A stretch of 64,000 bases of DNA from Candidatus Melainabacteria bacterium (GCA_003963305.1 RXJR01000018.1:62001-126000), one strand, 5' to 3'. Positions 32,289-41,852 are shown, counted from the stretch's first letter. Program-made: numbers and translations. Notes: generated by a model from the letters alone, not told the origin.

Positions 32289-33530
32289 CTAGTGGTCGTT
32301 CCAGTTGAGCATGTGAACGGCAACAGTGCTGCCTTCCAGTAGTGAATCACTCTGGTCCGGGAAGTGGATTAAACATTCTGCCAGACACAAACCGCTTATC
32401 ATGTGGGAATCCTGCCCCATTGTCGGCATAACTTGTAATTGACCCTGATCGTTTAAGCTTAGTGTTCCGCGAACCAGGTCGAGCCTTCCCAATGGCTTGC
32501 GTAAGGACTTCTGCAGGATCGCGGGCAGCAACAAGCCTTGTTGGCGAGTGTCGCCCATCATTTTGAGAAGTGCTGGCTTGACAAATTCGTTGAACGTCAC
32601 CAATATTGATACCGGATTTCCTGGCAATCCAAAGATGAGTTTCTTTTGCTTGCGGCGTGGTTGCTGCAAAGTACCGAAGTAGACAGGCTTGCCCGGCTTG
32701 ATTGCAATTCGCCAGAACACTGTTTCGACGCCCATCTCTTCCAGAGTCGGTTTGACATAATCGTAGTCACCAACCGAAACACCGCCCGAGGAGATGATTA
32801 TATCCGCCTGGTCGATGGCAAAACTAAAGGCTTGCTTTGTTGATTTCATGGTGTCGCGGGCATGCTGCACGACCCACTCGTCGATGCCGAGCGAGGACAA
32901 TGCCGCTTGCAGGGCGTAAGAGTTTGAATCGTATATCTGTCCATCGCGCAGTTGGTGTCCCGGTTGAATCAATTCATCGCCCGTGGTGACAATGGCAACG
33001 CGCGGTTTGGTGTGCGCAGTAAAAGAAGCGTAACCTAAAGTGGCGAGAAGCCCTATAACAGCAGGGTTTACGCGCACACCGGCAGGCAAGACGTGCTCAC
33101 CTGTTTTGAATTCATCGCCTGCTCTGCGAATGTTATCTCCCGGATTGGCGGTTTTGCTTACATGCAGAAAGCCGTAGTGCTCTTCGCAGTACTCTTTCAT
33201 TACGACGGCTTCCACAGATGGCGGTACGCGCGCGCCTGTGAGAACTTTGATAGCTGTGCCCGGTTCCAATTTGAATTCATCTGCCGAGCCTGCTGCTATT
33301 TCGCCAAGTAATTTCAACTTTGCCGGTTCGCCTGAGCTGGCGTTCTGGACGTCTGCACACAGCACTGCATAACCATCAACTGCCGAATTATCGAAGCGCG
33401 GCATGGCAAACTTCGCTGTAACCGGCTGAGACAAGAATGAGCCCAGCAGTTCGTCAAGCCTCAGGCGCGCTTGCGGAAGCGGTGTGACCTCCTGCAAAAT
33501 CAATCGCCTGGCTTCGTCGTAACTGATCAC
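32289..33530 (-). CDS. moeA: Molybdopterin molybdenumtransferase
   Basis: Inserts molybdate into adenylated molybdopterin. 413 residues with all four domains; marks are RFDNSAVDGYAV, VLTGARVPPSVEAVVMKEYC, VAIVTTGDEL, IISSGGVSVGDYDYVK and GLPGNPVSILVTF. Last gene of the Moco cluster, six bases after the moaC-moaB fusion. Confidence 0.95.
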   Translation of the reverse strand: MISYDEARRLILQEVTPLPQARLRLDELLGSFLSQPVTAKFAMPRFDNSAVDGYAVLCADVQNASSGEPAKLKLLGEIAAGSADEFKLEPGTAIKVLTGARVPPSVEAVVMKEYCEEHYGFLHVSKTANPGDNIRRAGDEFKTGEHVLPAGVRVNPAVIGLLATLGYASFTAHTKPRVAIVTTGDELIQPGHQLRDGQIYDSNSYALQAALSSLGIDEWVVQHARDTMKSTKQAFSFAIDQADIIISSGGVSVGDYDYVKPTLEEMGVETVFWRIAIKPGKPVYFGTLQQPRRKQKKLIFGLPGNPVSILVTFNEFVKPALLKMMGDTRQQGLLLPAILQKSLRKPLGRLDLVRGTLSLNDQGQLQVMPTMGQDSHMISGLCLAECLIHFPDQSDSLLEGSTVAVHMLNWNDH

Positions 33531-33536
33531 CGGATA

Positions 33537-34487
33537 TCAACCTTCTGTTTTGGTTGTTTTGCTTGTCTCACGCTGAGCATGATTGCCGCCCGCGAGCATT
33601 TTGAATGAGTGTTTGATGGCTGGAAAGATAGCATCCATGGAGTCTTGAACGCCGCCAGCCGAGCCCGGTAGGCAGAGAATTACAGTCTTGTTGCGCACCC
33701 CTGCAAGTGATCTGGATAGCATCGAGAACGGTGTTCTGACCTGTCCATAGTTGCGAATCTGTTCTGTTACTCCAGGCAATTCTTTGTCGAGCAGCCGCTT
33801 TATTGCGTCCGGTGTAGTGTCTCTCGGACCGATGCCGGTACCGCCGGTGGTGATGATCAGATCGGCTCCACCGTCGTCGGAATGCTTTCTTATTGCCGCG
33901 ATTATCTCTGATTCGTCGTCTGGCAAGACTTTGTATTCCACGATATCAAAGCCTTCCTTTTCCAGCCGTTTTCGAATCAAGTGCCCTGATACGTCTTCAG
34001 CTTTGCCTGCTGCAACTGTGTCTGACATAACGATGACAGCGGCGCGATAGTTGGCGCCTTCATTCTTGACCTGCCGGTCAGATTTGCCTCCGGTTTTGCT
34101 TTCTAATCGAACTGATTCGATCTGCATCACTTCGTCAAGCATCTTCGTCATGTCATAGATAGTCAGAGCGGCTACGGAAGCGGCGGTGAGCGCTTCCATC
34201 TCAACGCCGGTCTTGTAGATTGCTTTCACCGTGGTGACGATTTCGATGGCATCTTCGTCAAGCTGAAACTCCACTCCGACGAAAGCAACTGGAATCGGAT
34301 GGCAGAGAGGAATTATCTGACTTGTATTTTTCGCCGCCTGGATCGCTGCTACTTTGGCGCAGCTGAGCGGGTCTCCTTTCGGTATCTTTTGATCCTTAAT
34401 GAGCTGTATCGTTGCTGGGCTGACCCGCAGTATTGCTTTCGCAACAGCGGTTCGTAAACTGTCATTTTTCTGCGAAATGTCTCGCAT
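33537..34487 (-). CDS. moaCB: MoaC-MoaB/MogA fusion protein
   Basis: Residues 1-145 are MoaC (cyclic pyranopterin monophosphate synthase), with IPLCHPIPV, TVKAIYKTGVEMEALTAASVAALTIYDM and the Lys in IESVRLESKTGG. Residues 155-310 are a MoaB/MogA domain (molybdopterin adenylyltransferase) with VIVMSDTVAAGKAEDVSG, TTGGTGIGPRDTTPDA and LCLPGSAGGVQDSMDAI. The fusion joins an early and a late step of Moco synthesis and is known in other bacteria. Lies three bases after moaA. Confidence 0.93.
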   Translation of the reverse strand: MRDISQKNDSLRTAVAKAILRVSPATIQLIKDQKIPKGDPLSCAKVAAIQAAKNTSQIIPLCHPIPVAFVGVEFQLDEDAIEIVTTVKAIYKTGVEMEALTAASVAALTIYDMTKMLDEVMQIESVRLESKTGGKSDRQVKNEGANYRAAVIVMSDTVAAGKAEDVSGHLIRKRLEKEGFDIVEYKVLPDDESEIIAAIRKHSDDGGADLIITTGGTGIGPRDTTPDAIKRLLDKELPGVTEQIRNYGQVRTPFSMLSRSLAGVRNKTVILCLPGSAGGVQDSMDAIFPAIKHSFKMLAGGNHAQRETSKTTKTEG

Positions 34488-34490
34488 TCC

Positions 34491-35474
34491 TCAACCCCCG
34501 ATTTCGATCATCGCCCTGTTGTTTTCCGCTGCAATTTCTTCTGCTGGCGGATGAGCTTCCGGCTTCAGAGCCAGCGTTTGCAGTATCAATTCTTCCAGAT
34601 ATTCGTCTGTAATTCCTCTGCGCAGTTCGTCACGCAGGCTCGTCTCTGCTGGATAGAAGAGGCAAGATTTGATCGACCCATCGGCAGTCAGTCGAAGCCT
34701 GTTGCAAGTGCCGCAGAAGCTGTCCGACATGGAACTTATGAAGCTCACTGTGCCCGGGTATCCGTCGATGCCAAAGTCTTTTGCCACCGCAGACGGTTCA
34801 GCTGATAGCGGGTAAAGATTGTATTTTTGTTGGATTTGCTCGCGCATTTGTTGGAATGTGACAACTTTGTCCGACTTCCACTGATTGTCTTTGAACGGCA
34901 TGTATTCAATGAATCGAACGTTCAGAGCTTTGTCTCTGGCGAAGTCTACGAAATCCATGACTTCGTCGTCATTGATACCACTCATCACGACCATGTTTAA
35001 TTTCAGCGAGTCGAATCCGACTTCGAGTGCTTCGTTTAAACCGTCCATGACGCTGTAAAAATCGTCGCGTCTCGTTATTTCTGCGAATCTTTCTTCTCGC
35101 AAAGTATCCAGACTGATGTTCAGGGCTGTCAGCCCGATGCTTTTCAGATGCCTGGCCAGTGGCTTGAGCAGCGTTGCATTGGTTGTCATCGCCAGCGTTT
35201 TGACGCCATCAATGAGCGCCAGTTGCTCGATCAAAACTTCCAGGTCTCTACGCACGAGAGGCTCTCCGCCTGTCAGGCGGATTTTGTCGACGCCCATCCT
35301 GGCGAATACTCGCGAGATGCGAATGATTTCTTCGAAAGTCAAAAGCTGATCTTTTTTCTTCCACGCGATGCCCTCGTGTGGCATGCAATACTGGCAGCGC
35401 AAGTTGCATCTGTCAGTAACAGAGATGCGCAAGTAGTTGTGTTTTCTGCCGAAATTGTCGATCAGTCTGTTCAC
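34491..35474 (-). CDS. moaA: GTP 3',8-cyclase
   Basis: Radical SAM enzyme of the first Moco step. The N-terminal cluster is in TDRCNLRCQYCMP (CxxxCxxC), the SAM site in RLTGGEPLVRRDLE, the C-terminal cluster in DSFCGTCNRLRLTADGSIKSC. The protein ends in EIGG, the C-terminal Gly-Gly needed for activity. 327 residues is normal. It works with MoaC, encoded next. Confidence 0.96.
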   Translation of the reverse strand: MNRLIDNFGRKHNYLRISVTDRCNLRCQYCMPHEGIAWKKKDQLLTFEEIIRISRVFARMGVDKIRLTGGEPLVRRDLEVLIEQLALIDGVKTLAMTTNATLLKPLARHLKSIGLTALNISLDTLREERFAEITRRDDFYSVMDGLNEALEVGFDSLKLNMVVMSGINDDEVMDFVDFARDKALNVRFIEYMPFKDNQWKSDKVVTFQQMREQIQQKYNLYPLSAEPSAVAKDFGIDGYPGTVSFISSMSDSFCGTCNRLRLTADGSIKSCLFYPAETSLRDELRRGITDEYLEELILQTLALKPEAHPPAEEIAAENNRAMIEIGG

Positions 35475-35490
35475 TTATGGCTTCCAGTGA

Positions 35491-35955
35491 TTAGCGCCTT
35501 AGTGGCGCGGGCACTGCCTCCTCGTGCGCAGATTCGTGGTGATGGCTCTGGCAATTGACCCAGCCGGAAGAACCGTTTGTGTACGTTTCTTTTTTCCAGA
35601 TTGGCAGACGCGTCTTTATTTCGTCGATAACATATCGGCATGCATCAAAGGCGGCGCCTCGATGTTTCGATGAAACACCCACCCATACTGCCAGTTCGCC
35701 GATCTTCAAGAGTCCGGTGCGGTGAACGCAATGCACATCGATGATGCCAAATTTTTCTTTTGCTTCTTGCAAAATAAGTTCCGCTTCGTTTTTGCAGAGC
35801 GCTTCGTAGGCTTCGTATTCAAGCGATAAGACCTGCTTGCCTTCGTTGTGATCGCGAACCCATCCTTCAAAAGTAACGAGTGCACCTGCGCTACGATCAG
35901 TCAGTTTTTCTTTTAACTCTTCGATATTTACGCCAGAGCTGGATATTGAGAACAA
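35491..35955 (-). CDS. moaE: Molybdopterin synthase catalytic subunit
   Basis: Large subunit that adds sulfur to cPMP using thiocarboxylated MoaD. GALVTFEGWVRDHNEGKQVLSLEYEAYE and VWVGVSSKHRGAAFDACRYVIDEIK with the KKETY active-site loop are typical. 154 residues, with a short C-terminal His-rich tail (CQSHHHESAHEE). One base separates it from moaD. Confidence 0.95.
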   Translation of the reverse strand: MFSISSSGVNIEELKEKLTDRSAGALVTFEGWVRDHNEGKQVLSLEYEAYEALCKNEAELILQEAKEKFGIIDVHCVHRTGLLKIGELAVWVGVSSKHRGAAFDACRYVIDEIKTRLPIWKKETYTNGSSGWVNCQSHHHESAHEEAVPAPLRR

Positions 35956-35956
35956 A

Positions 35957-36211
35957 CTATCCTCCAGCTACGGGCGGAATGAAAACTACGCTGTCGTCAT
36001 TCTTAAGTGGGTGTTGCCAATCGGCGAAGTGGTCGTTGATTGAAACTCTCAGCCTTTGTGCGTCAATGCTGAAGTGATACTTCGTCTTCAGCTCATCGAA
36101 TAATTCTTGCGCGTTTGTTGCGTCGGTATCGAATCTTTCGCTGGAAAGACCGCGTTCTTCGCGCATCAATGCGAAGTATTGTATCTGGACTGTCTTGGAG
36201 CCGGTTTTCAT
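35957..36211 (-). CDS. moaD: Molybdopterin synthase sulfur carrier subunit
   Basis: Ubiquitin-fold carrier of about 84 residues. The chain ends in FIPPVAGG; its final Gly-Gly is adenylated and thiocarboxylated for transfer to cPMP by MoaE. The ATG at 36211 is preferred; a GTG at 36220 would add three residues. It follows the pseudouridine synthase gene by 40-50 bases, so all seven genes from def to moeA may be one transcript. Confidence 0.9.
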   Translation of the reverse strand: MKTGSKTVQIQYFALMREERGLSSERFDTDATNAQELFDELKTKYHFSIDAQRLRVSINDHFADWQHPLKNDDSVVFIPPVAGG

Positions 36212-36260
36212 CGCCGTCACTTTAAATGTCTTATCCTGGTCTTTGCTTAGCCCATAGATT

Positions 36261-36875
36261 TTAGCCTAACTTGTGGACTTTTTCGAACACTCGCGCCAGT
36301 TGGTCATCATCCAGATCGCACCATTGACCGGGCTCAAGGTCGAGTTCGAAGAGATCCAGCCGACCTATGGATTGTCGAATCAGGCGCAGCGTCGGGCAGT
36401 TGATAGCAGCGGTCATCTTGCGCACCTGTCTGTTTCTTCCCTCAATCAGTGTGAGGCTCAGCCAGGCTGTAGGAATGTTTTTGCGGAATCGAATCGGTGG
36501 GTTGCGCTCCGGCAGAACCGGCTCGAAATCGAGCAGTTCGGCGTGGGCGGGCAGCGTTTTCTTATTTTCGATAACAACACCCCGGCTCAGTTGGCGCAGT
36601 TGCTCAGCCGAAGGGATATTTTCAACCTGAGCCCAATAGGTGCGCTCGTGGGCGTTTACCGGCGAAAGAAGGCGGGAGTTCATGCGTGAATCATCTGTTA
36701 ACAGAAGCAGTCCTTCGCTGTCGTAATCCAGCCGTCCGACAGGATATACCTCCTTTGGCAGATGGCAGAGTGCTAGCGTTTCCTTCGATTCGTCTTCCGT
36801 CTCGCTGAACTGGCTGAGCATGCGGTAGGGTTTGAAGAGCGCGATGTAGTGCCGCCCAGGCGCACGCTTGAACAC
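36261..36875 (-). CDS. RsuA/RluE-family rRNA pseudouridine synthase
   Basis: 204 residues, without an S4 domain, as in RluE. The start YIALFKPYRMLSQFS, the catalytic Asp in PVGRLDYDSEGLLLLT and the EGRNRQVRKMTAAIN motif define the family. RluE modifies U2457 of 23S rRNA; the exact target here is not shown. A GTG start overlaps the def stop (TAGTG), so the two are coupled. Confidence 0.9.
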   Translation of the reverse strand: MFKRAPGRHYIALFKPYRMLSQFSETEDESKETLALCHLPKEVYPVGRLDYDSEGLLLLTDDSRMNSRLLSPVNAHERTYWAQVENIPSAEQLRQLSRGVVIENKKTLPAHAELLDFEPVLPERNPPIRFRKNIPTAWLSLTLIEGRNRQVRKMTAAINCPTLRLIRQSIGRLDLFELDLEPGQWCDLDDDQLARVFEKVHKLG

Positions 36876-37588
36876 TAGTGTTTTTCCTGCTCAGTAGGAG
36901 CGGACGGAATTGCTGAAGGATTGGCGCTTGCACTCGACGAAGTGCCCGGAATGGCTGAATGATCAGCGTTTGCACCTGACGCAGTGCCCGGAGTGGTTGA
37001 ATGATCGGCGCTTGCGTCCAATACAGTGCTCGGTTTCGGCATGTGAAATTCTTTGTAGTTCGGCTGAGTCGAGAAGTTCAACATTGACTTCATGCGGTCG
37101 ATGTAGACTTTCCCGTCCAGATGGTCGCATTCGTGCTGTATGACGCGCGCCGCCCAACCTTCGAATTCCTGAATGTGCTCTTCTCCGTCGACTGAGTCCC
37201 AGCGGCATTTAAGCCTCGTCGCCCTTGGAACCAGCCCCATATAGCCTGGAACGCTGAAACAGCCTTCCCAGCCGTCTACAGTCTCCTCTGACATCTCGAT
37301 AATGTCCGGGTTGATCATGACGTAAAGAGGGGTCTCGGGTCGGTCTGGGTGCAATTCGGTTTTTCGAACTTGAAAAACCATGGCGCGTTGCCAGGCGCCG
37401 ATCTGATTAGCTGCCAGCCCCGCTCCGTTGATTTCTGCAAGCAGGTACACGAGGCGCTCGCACAGAGCGCGGGCTCCATCAAAATCAGTGATGCGCGTTG
37501 TCGGCTGGCGGAGCATGGGCGTTCCAATGGTTACCAGCTCAGGATGAGCTGCACCCTCTGCGGAACCCTGGTCGGCAGGTCTGGTCAT
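36875..37588 (-). CDS. def: Peptide deformylase with a repetitive C-terminal tail
   Basis: Removes the N-formyl group of new proteins. All three motifs are present: GAGLAANQIG, EGCFSVP (Cys ligand) and QHECDHLDG (HExxH). The enzyme domain ends near residue 185, normal for the family. A tail of about 50 residues follows, with repeats ADHSTTPGTASGAN / ADHSAIPGTSSSAS / ANPSAIPSAP, not needed for catalysis. The tail is not seen in ordinary deformylases. It shares a divergent promoter region with the S9 peptidase. Confidence 0.95.
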   Translation of the reverse strand: MTRPADQGSAEGAAHPELVTIGTPMLRQPTTRITDFDGARALCERLVYLLAEINGAGLAANQIGAWQRAMVFQVRKTELHPDRPETPLYVMINPDIIEMSEETVDGWEGCFSVPGYMGLVPRATRLKCRWDSVDGEEHIQEFEGWAARVIQHECDHLDGKVYIDRMKSMLNFSTQPNYKEFHMPKPSTVLDASADHSTTPGTASGANADHSAIPGTSSSASANPSAIPSAPTEQEKH

Positions 37589-37749
37589 TTTTTCTCTCAG
37601 ATGTGTTACAACAGCCTCCTATTATCCTACGTTCTCGGAAACGCACTCAAAAGTCGTTGTCGGTAGCCACGGCGTCACTACGCCTCGCAGCCGTCGCGAT
37701 AGACTACATGACTAGTGATCCACTTGATAGACCACGAAAGGCGGAGAAA

Positions 37750-39726
37750 ATGACCAACGATACCAAGCAGATTCGCCCATATGGAACCTGGACATCGCCC
37801 ATCAGTGCTGAACTCGTGGCGACGAGCGGCGTGCGGCTCGGTCAAACTCTGTATGACAACGACGATCTGTATTGGCTGGAAGGTCGACCGTCTGAGGGTG
37901 GAAGGCAAGTGCTGGTGCGCCGGAGCGTGGATAAGCAAATTGCTGATGTGCTTCCGAGCAACTTCAATGTTCGAACTCTTGCGCACGAATACGGCGGCGG
38001 TCCGTATACCGTTAAGAACGGCATCATCGTCTTTTCCAATCTTTCCGACCAGCGCATCTATAAGGTTGAGAACGGCGGTGAGCCTGTTGTCCTGACTGCC
38101 GAGGGACCTTACCGCTACGCCGATTATGTAATCGATTTGCAAAAACGCCTTGTCTTCTGCGTTCAGGAAGATCATTCGGTGCCAGGCGAACAAGCGATTA
38201 ACTCGATTGTGGCAGTGCCTCTCGACCCGGGCACAAGATTGGGGTATGGCGAGGTCACCGTATGTGGTTGCGACTTCTTCTCCAGCCCGCGCGTCAGTCC
38301 TGACGGTAGATTGTTGACCTGGTTGTCCTGGAAGCATCCTAATATGCCGTGGGACGGTTGCGAATTGTGGATGGGACATGTAGATAAAAGCGGCATGGTT
38401 GCTGAGCCGCGAAAGATTGCAGGCGGATCAGCTGAATCTGTTTTTCAACCGGAGTGGTTGCCGAACGGATCTATGACATTTATTTCCGACAAGACTGGTT
38501 GGTGGAACATTTATGTCAGAGATCTTTATTCGGATGACGCCGTCAACATGACGCCGCAAAGCAACGATTTCGGAACTCCACAGTGGGTTTTCGGAATGTC
38601 CACATATGCTGTTGTGTCGGATGAATTGTTGATCTGCAGCTACAGCGATAAGGGTTTGTGGAAACTAGCTCAATTGAAGATTGACGCAGAGAATTCTAAA
38701 TTTGAATTGTCAGACATCAAAGCTGACTACACTGAATTTAGTTATTTCACTTCCAATGGCAAAGCTGTAGCCCTGGATGCAGCCGGACCAGCACATCCAG
38801 CCGCGATCGTCGAGCTTGATCTGAAGTCTTCGCAGTTCTCCGTGGTTAAGTCATCATCAAGTGCATCTGTCGATCCTCGTTTCATTTCGACTCCTCAGCC
38901 GATCACCTTTGATACCGCCAATGGTTTGCAGGCTTACGCGTTTTTCTATGCACCCAGTAGCCCAGGCTTCATTGGCTCTCGTGATGAATTGCCGCCGCTT
39001 TTAGTGAAGAGCCATGGTGGTCCGACTGGTGCAGCTTCGAGTGCCTACAACCTGGGTATTCAATATTGGACAAGTCGCGGATTTGCCGTCGTCGACGTGA
39101 ACTATGGCGGCAGCTCAGGATTTGGACGGGAGTTCCGCCAGCGCTTGAACGGTCAATGGGGCGTCGTTGACGTTCAAGATTGCGAGAACGTGGCGAAGTA
39201 TCTTGTCAAAACAGGAAAAGTCGACGGCAACCGCCTGGCTATTACAGGTGGTAGCGCCGGTGGTTACACTACGCTTTGCGCGCTTACTTTCGGCGACACC
39301 TTCAAAGCCGGAGCGAGTCACTTCGGCGTCAGCGACTTGAAATTGCTCATGGATGATACGCACAAGTTCGAGTCGCGTTACGGTGATACATTGATCGGAC
39401 CTTATCCCGAGGCGATGGAGTTGTACATTTCGCGTTCCCCGGTTCACTTCACCGATAAGCTCTCTGTACCTGTGATCTTCTTCCAGGGGCTCGAGGATAA
39501 AGTTGTGCCGCCAAGTCAGGCGGAAGTGATGGTTAATGCCCTGCGCAAAAAAGGATTGCCGGTCGCTTACATCGCTTACGAGGGCGAACAGCATGGATTC
39601 AGAAAAGCCGAGAATATCAAACGAACCATCGAAGCCGAATTCTATTTCTATTCAGCCATATTCGGGTTCAAGCCGTCTGATCATATCGAGCCGGTTAAAA
39701 TAGAGAATCTCGCGGCAGCGCGTTAA
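37750..39726 (+). CDS. S9-family (prolyl oligopeptidase-like) serine peptidase
   Basis: 658 residues with two domains: an N-terminal beta-propeller (about 1-380) and a C-terminal alpha/beta hydrolase. The nucleophile is in TGGSAGGYTTL, the Asp in GLEDKVVPPSQ and the His in EGEQHGFRKAE; the oxyanion motif region is SHGGPTGAASSAYNL. It fits the acylaminoacyl-peptidase/dipeptidyl peptidase group (S9C). No signal peptide, so it is cytoplasmic and may trim peptides. The ATG at 37750 follows GGCGGAG closely; an ATG at 37708 and GTGs further up are alternatives. Confidence 0.9.
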   Translation: MTNDTKQIRPYGTWTSPISAELVATSGVRLGQTLYDNDDLYWLEGRPSEGGRQVLVRRSVDKQIADVLPSNFNVRTLAHEYGGGPYTVKNGIIVFSNLSDQRIYKVENGGEPVVLTAEGPYRYADYVIDLQKRLVFCVQEDHSVPGEQAINSIVAVPLDPGTRLGYGEVTVCGCDFFSSPRVSPDGRLLTWLSWKHPNMPWDGCELWMGHVDKSGMVAEPRKIAGGSAESVFQPEWLPNGSMTFISDKTGWWNIYVRDLYSDDAVNMTPQSNDFGTPQWVFGMSTYAVVSDELLICSYSDKGLWKLAQLKIDAENSKFELSDIKADYTEFSYFTSNGKAVALDAAGPAHPAAIVELDLKSSQFSVVKSSSSASVDPRFISTPQPITFDTANGLQAYAFFYAPSSPGFIGSRDELPPLLVKSHGGPTGAASSAYNLGIQYWTSRGFAVVDVNYGGSSGFGREFRQRLNGQWGVVDVQDCENVAKYLVKTGKVDGNRLAITGGSAGGYTTLCALTFGDTFKAGASHFGVSDLKLLMDDTHKFESRYGDTLIGPYPEAMELYISRSPVHFTDKLSVPVIFFQGLEDKVVPPSQAEVMVNALRKKGLPVAYIAYEGEQHGFRKAENIKRTIEAEFYFYSAIFGFKPSDHIEPVKIENLAAAR

Positions 39727-39767
39727 GCAGGCAACATTTTTTACGTTTTGTAGTCATACTAGAGACT

Positions 39768-40331
39768 ATGGAAAATTATGGAGCCGCCTACGTTTTCATA
39801 AATTTCGAGCAAGCGATGGCTCTCGGGCACATCGGTTGGGGCTTCAAGGTTGAGCCCGACAGGTATTTTTTCGGCTCCACCGACCATCTCTGGAATCGCG
39901 AGTATCCGATGTGGCATCCGGGCGAATTGATTCGCTACATGGACGTGCCTGCTGGTGCCAACAACGATTATTGGTCAGCGTACGGTACCGAAGAAGAGAT
40001 GCTGACGGTAATGCGTTCTGGACCGCATGTGCGCTATCACTCGTACAAGCGAGTTCCCGTTGCGGTGCCAAACCCTGCTGCAGCCATCGCATTTGCAGAG
40101 GCGCTGAAGCACAATGGTTGGAATGTGGCGCGGAACAATTGTGTTCATCAGAGTCACGCCGTGCTTACCCAATACAGTGGTCCTATTCTGCCGAATCCTC
40201 ACACCACTCTTGATAGAATTCCGCGGCGATGGTTCGCTGCAATTCAGGCTGAGGAAATGGTGCTGCACGATCGAGTGCGCAATATTTTTCCAATTTTGAT
40301 GCGCTCTCAGGCGAGACGCAAAATTAGTTGA
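39768..40331 (+). CDS. Hypothetical protein, possible Cys-His hydrolase fold
   Basis: 187 residues, not recognised. It opens with AYVFINFEQAMALGHIGWGFKVE and holds NVARNNCVHQSHAVL; a His in GHIGW and a Cys in NNCVHQS are spaced as in permuted NlpC/P60-like or LRAT-like folds, but this is only a resemblance. No signal peptide or membrane helix. It begins 41 bases after the peptidase gene, so they are probably one unit. Confidence 0.55.
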   Translation: MENYGAAYVFINFEQAMALGHIGWGFKVEPDRYFFGSTDHLWNREYPMWHPGELIRYMDVPAGANNDYWSAYGTEEEMLTVMRSGPHVRYHSYKRVPVAVPNPAAAIAFAEALKHNGWNVARNNCVHQSHAVLTQYSGPILPNPHTTLDRIPRRWFAAIQAEEMVLHDRVRNIFPILMRSQARRKIS

Positions 40332-40370
40332 TGTTCGACTTTTGCTTTTGGTTGTGTATTGATTGGCGTT

Positions 40371-41852
40371 TTAGCGCCAGCCGCCACCAAGTGCTCTATA
40401 AAGGCTAACCCTGGACCCGACCAGGTTCATTTTCACTTCAACCAGATCTCTTTCGGCAAGCAGTTTCTCTTCCTGGGTGAGCAGCACTTCGATGTAAGTC
40501 GCCTTGGCGTACTTAAACAGGTTGTTGGCAATAACGATAGCTTCATCAAGCAATACGACTTCTCGTTTCTTTTTTTCAAAAGCCTGCTGCATGTTTTTTA
40601 TATTCGCCTGCTGAACAAGAACGTCAGTGTAGGCTTGTAGCAAAGTCTGCTCATATTTCAAAATCGCCTGGGTTTGGACGGCATTTGCTATCTGTACTCG
40701 CGCGATGATTGCTCTTCGGTTGATCAACGGCATAGTAAATCCACCCGTCGCATTCCAGAGCAAGGATTGTGGTGACTGAAACAGCAGTGCAGGGCTGAAC
40801 CCTGAGTAGCCAGTACCTGCCGTAATCGTCAGGTTTGGGTAGAGCTCTTTCTTGACACTTTTTAAATCGAGCTTTGCCGCTTTAATCGCCGCTTCAGCCT
40901 GACGAATATCGGCTCTGTTTTCCAAAAGCTGAGCAGGCACACCCGTCTGCAATTCATCCACCGGCATCGTCATAAACTGGTCCGAGTTTCTTGGTATTGG
41001 CGCATCTCTATAGATACCAGTGAGAAACTTCAGACGATTCTCTTTTTCGACAATGCTTTGAAGAGTTCCAAACCGCTGGCTTTTAGTCTTATTCAACTGG
41101 GCTTCAAACCGGTTGACCGCTAACTGATTCGCTTTCGCATAATGCTTCAGCAACTCCATTTTTTTGAAAGCCGCTTCCTGGATGCTGATGTTTTCATCCA
41201 GGATTTTCAGAGAATTATCCAGAGCCATTAATTCATAGTAGTTGCGCGCTATTTCAGTAACGAGCCTGGAAATGAGAAAATTCCGGACTTCGTATTGTGC
41301 CACCATCCGCAGTCTCGCGGACTCTTTGGCATTTCTCAATCTTCGCCAGATATCCACTTCCCAGGTCAGGGAAGGACCCAGATTCAGGTTAAAGTCTGGG
41401 TATCTATAAAAACCTCTCTCAGTAATGTTATCCAACACTCCTTCCGGGGTGTTTTCGGACGGCCTGATGTAGCTCGCGCCAAGTCCCATGTCAACTTTAG
41501 GCAAATACTGAGCTTGTCTTGCTCTCACTTCATTGGCAGCAATTTCAATATCCTGTATCGCAGTATTGAATTCCTGATTATTGGCCAGGGCTGTTTCAAT
41601 CAGGGAAACGAGATAGGGATCGGAAAAAAATTGCCGCCAGCTAACAGAAGCCTCACTATTAACAGTGTCTATACGAGTACTGCCCTGTAGCTGCGGATTG
41701 TTGTAGGTCTTTGGTACGTTGAATTTCTCCTTTTTTTCCAGGAGACTAAATGGATGAAAAAACGATTTTGCAAAAGCAGGCGCTTGAGGAACACCCATAA
41801 AAGCTATGAGAGTTAAGAGGCTAACAATTTGTTTTCCGTGCATTCGACTCAC
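40371..41852 (-). CDS. RND efflux outer-membrane factor (TolC/NodT type)
   Basis: 493 residues. After a signal peptide (LLTLIAFMGVPQAPAFA), two OEP domains hold helices with SLIETALANNQEFNTAIQDIE, RLVTEIARNYYELMALDNSLKILDENI, ENRADIRQAEAAIKAAKLD and TYIEVLLTQEEKLLAERDL, standard for outer-membrane factors. No lipobox Cys is visible. It forms the exit duct for the pump encoded upstream. A GTG overlaps the stop of the pump gene (TAGTG); an ATG at 41843 is the other start. Confidence 0.9.
   Translation of the reverse strand: MSRMHGKQIVSLLTLIAFMGVPQAPAFAKSFFHPFSLLEKKEKFNVPKTYNNPQLQGSTRIDTVNSEASVSWRQFFSDPYLVSLIETALANNQEFNTAIQDIEIAANEVRARQAQYLPKVDMGLGASYIRPSENTPEGVLDNITERGFYRYPDFNLNLGPSLTWEVDIWRRLRNAKESARLRMVAQYEVRNFLISRLVTEIARNYYELMALDNSLKILDENISIQEAAFKKMELLKHYAKANQLAVNRFEAQLNKTKSQRFGTLQSIVEKENRLKFLTGIYRDAPIPRNSDQFMTMPVDELQTGVPAQLLENRADIRQAEAAIKAAKLDLKSVKKELYPNLTITAGTGYSGFSPALLFQSPQSLLWNATGGFTMPLINRRAIIARVQIANAVQTQAILKYEQTLLQAYTDVLVQQANIKNMQQAFEKKKREVVLLDEAIVIANNLFKYAKATYIEVLLTQEEKLLAERDLVEVKMNLVGSRVSLYRALGGGWR

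Noticed and set aside
40359-40380. Hairpin TGGCG/CGCCA at the end of the outer-membrane factor gene
   Set aside because: A five-bp stem overlapping the stop codon with no T-run is too weak to call a terminator.
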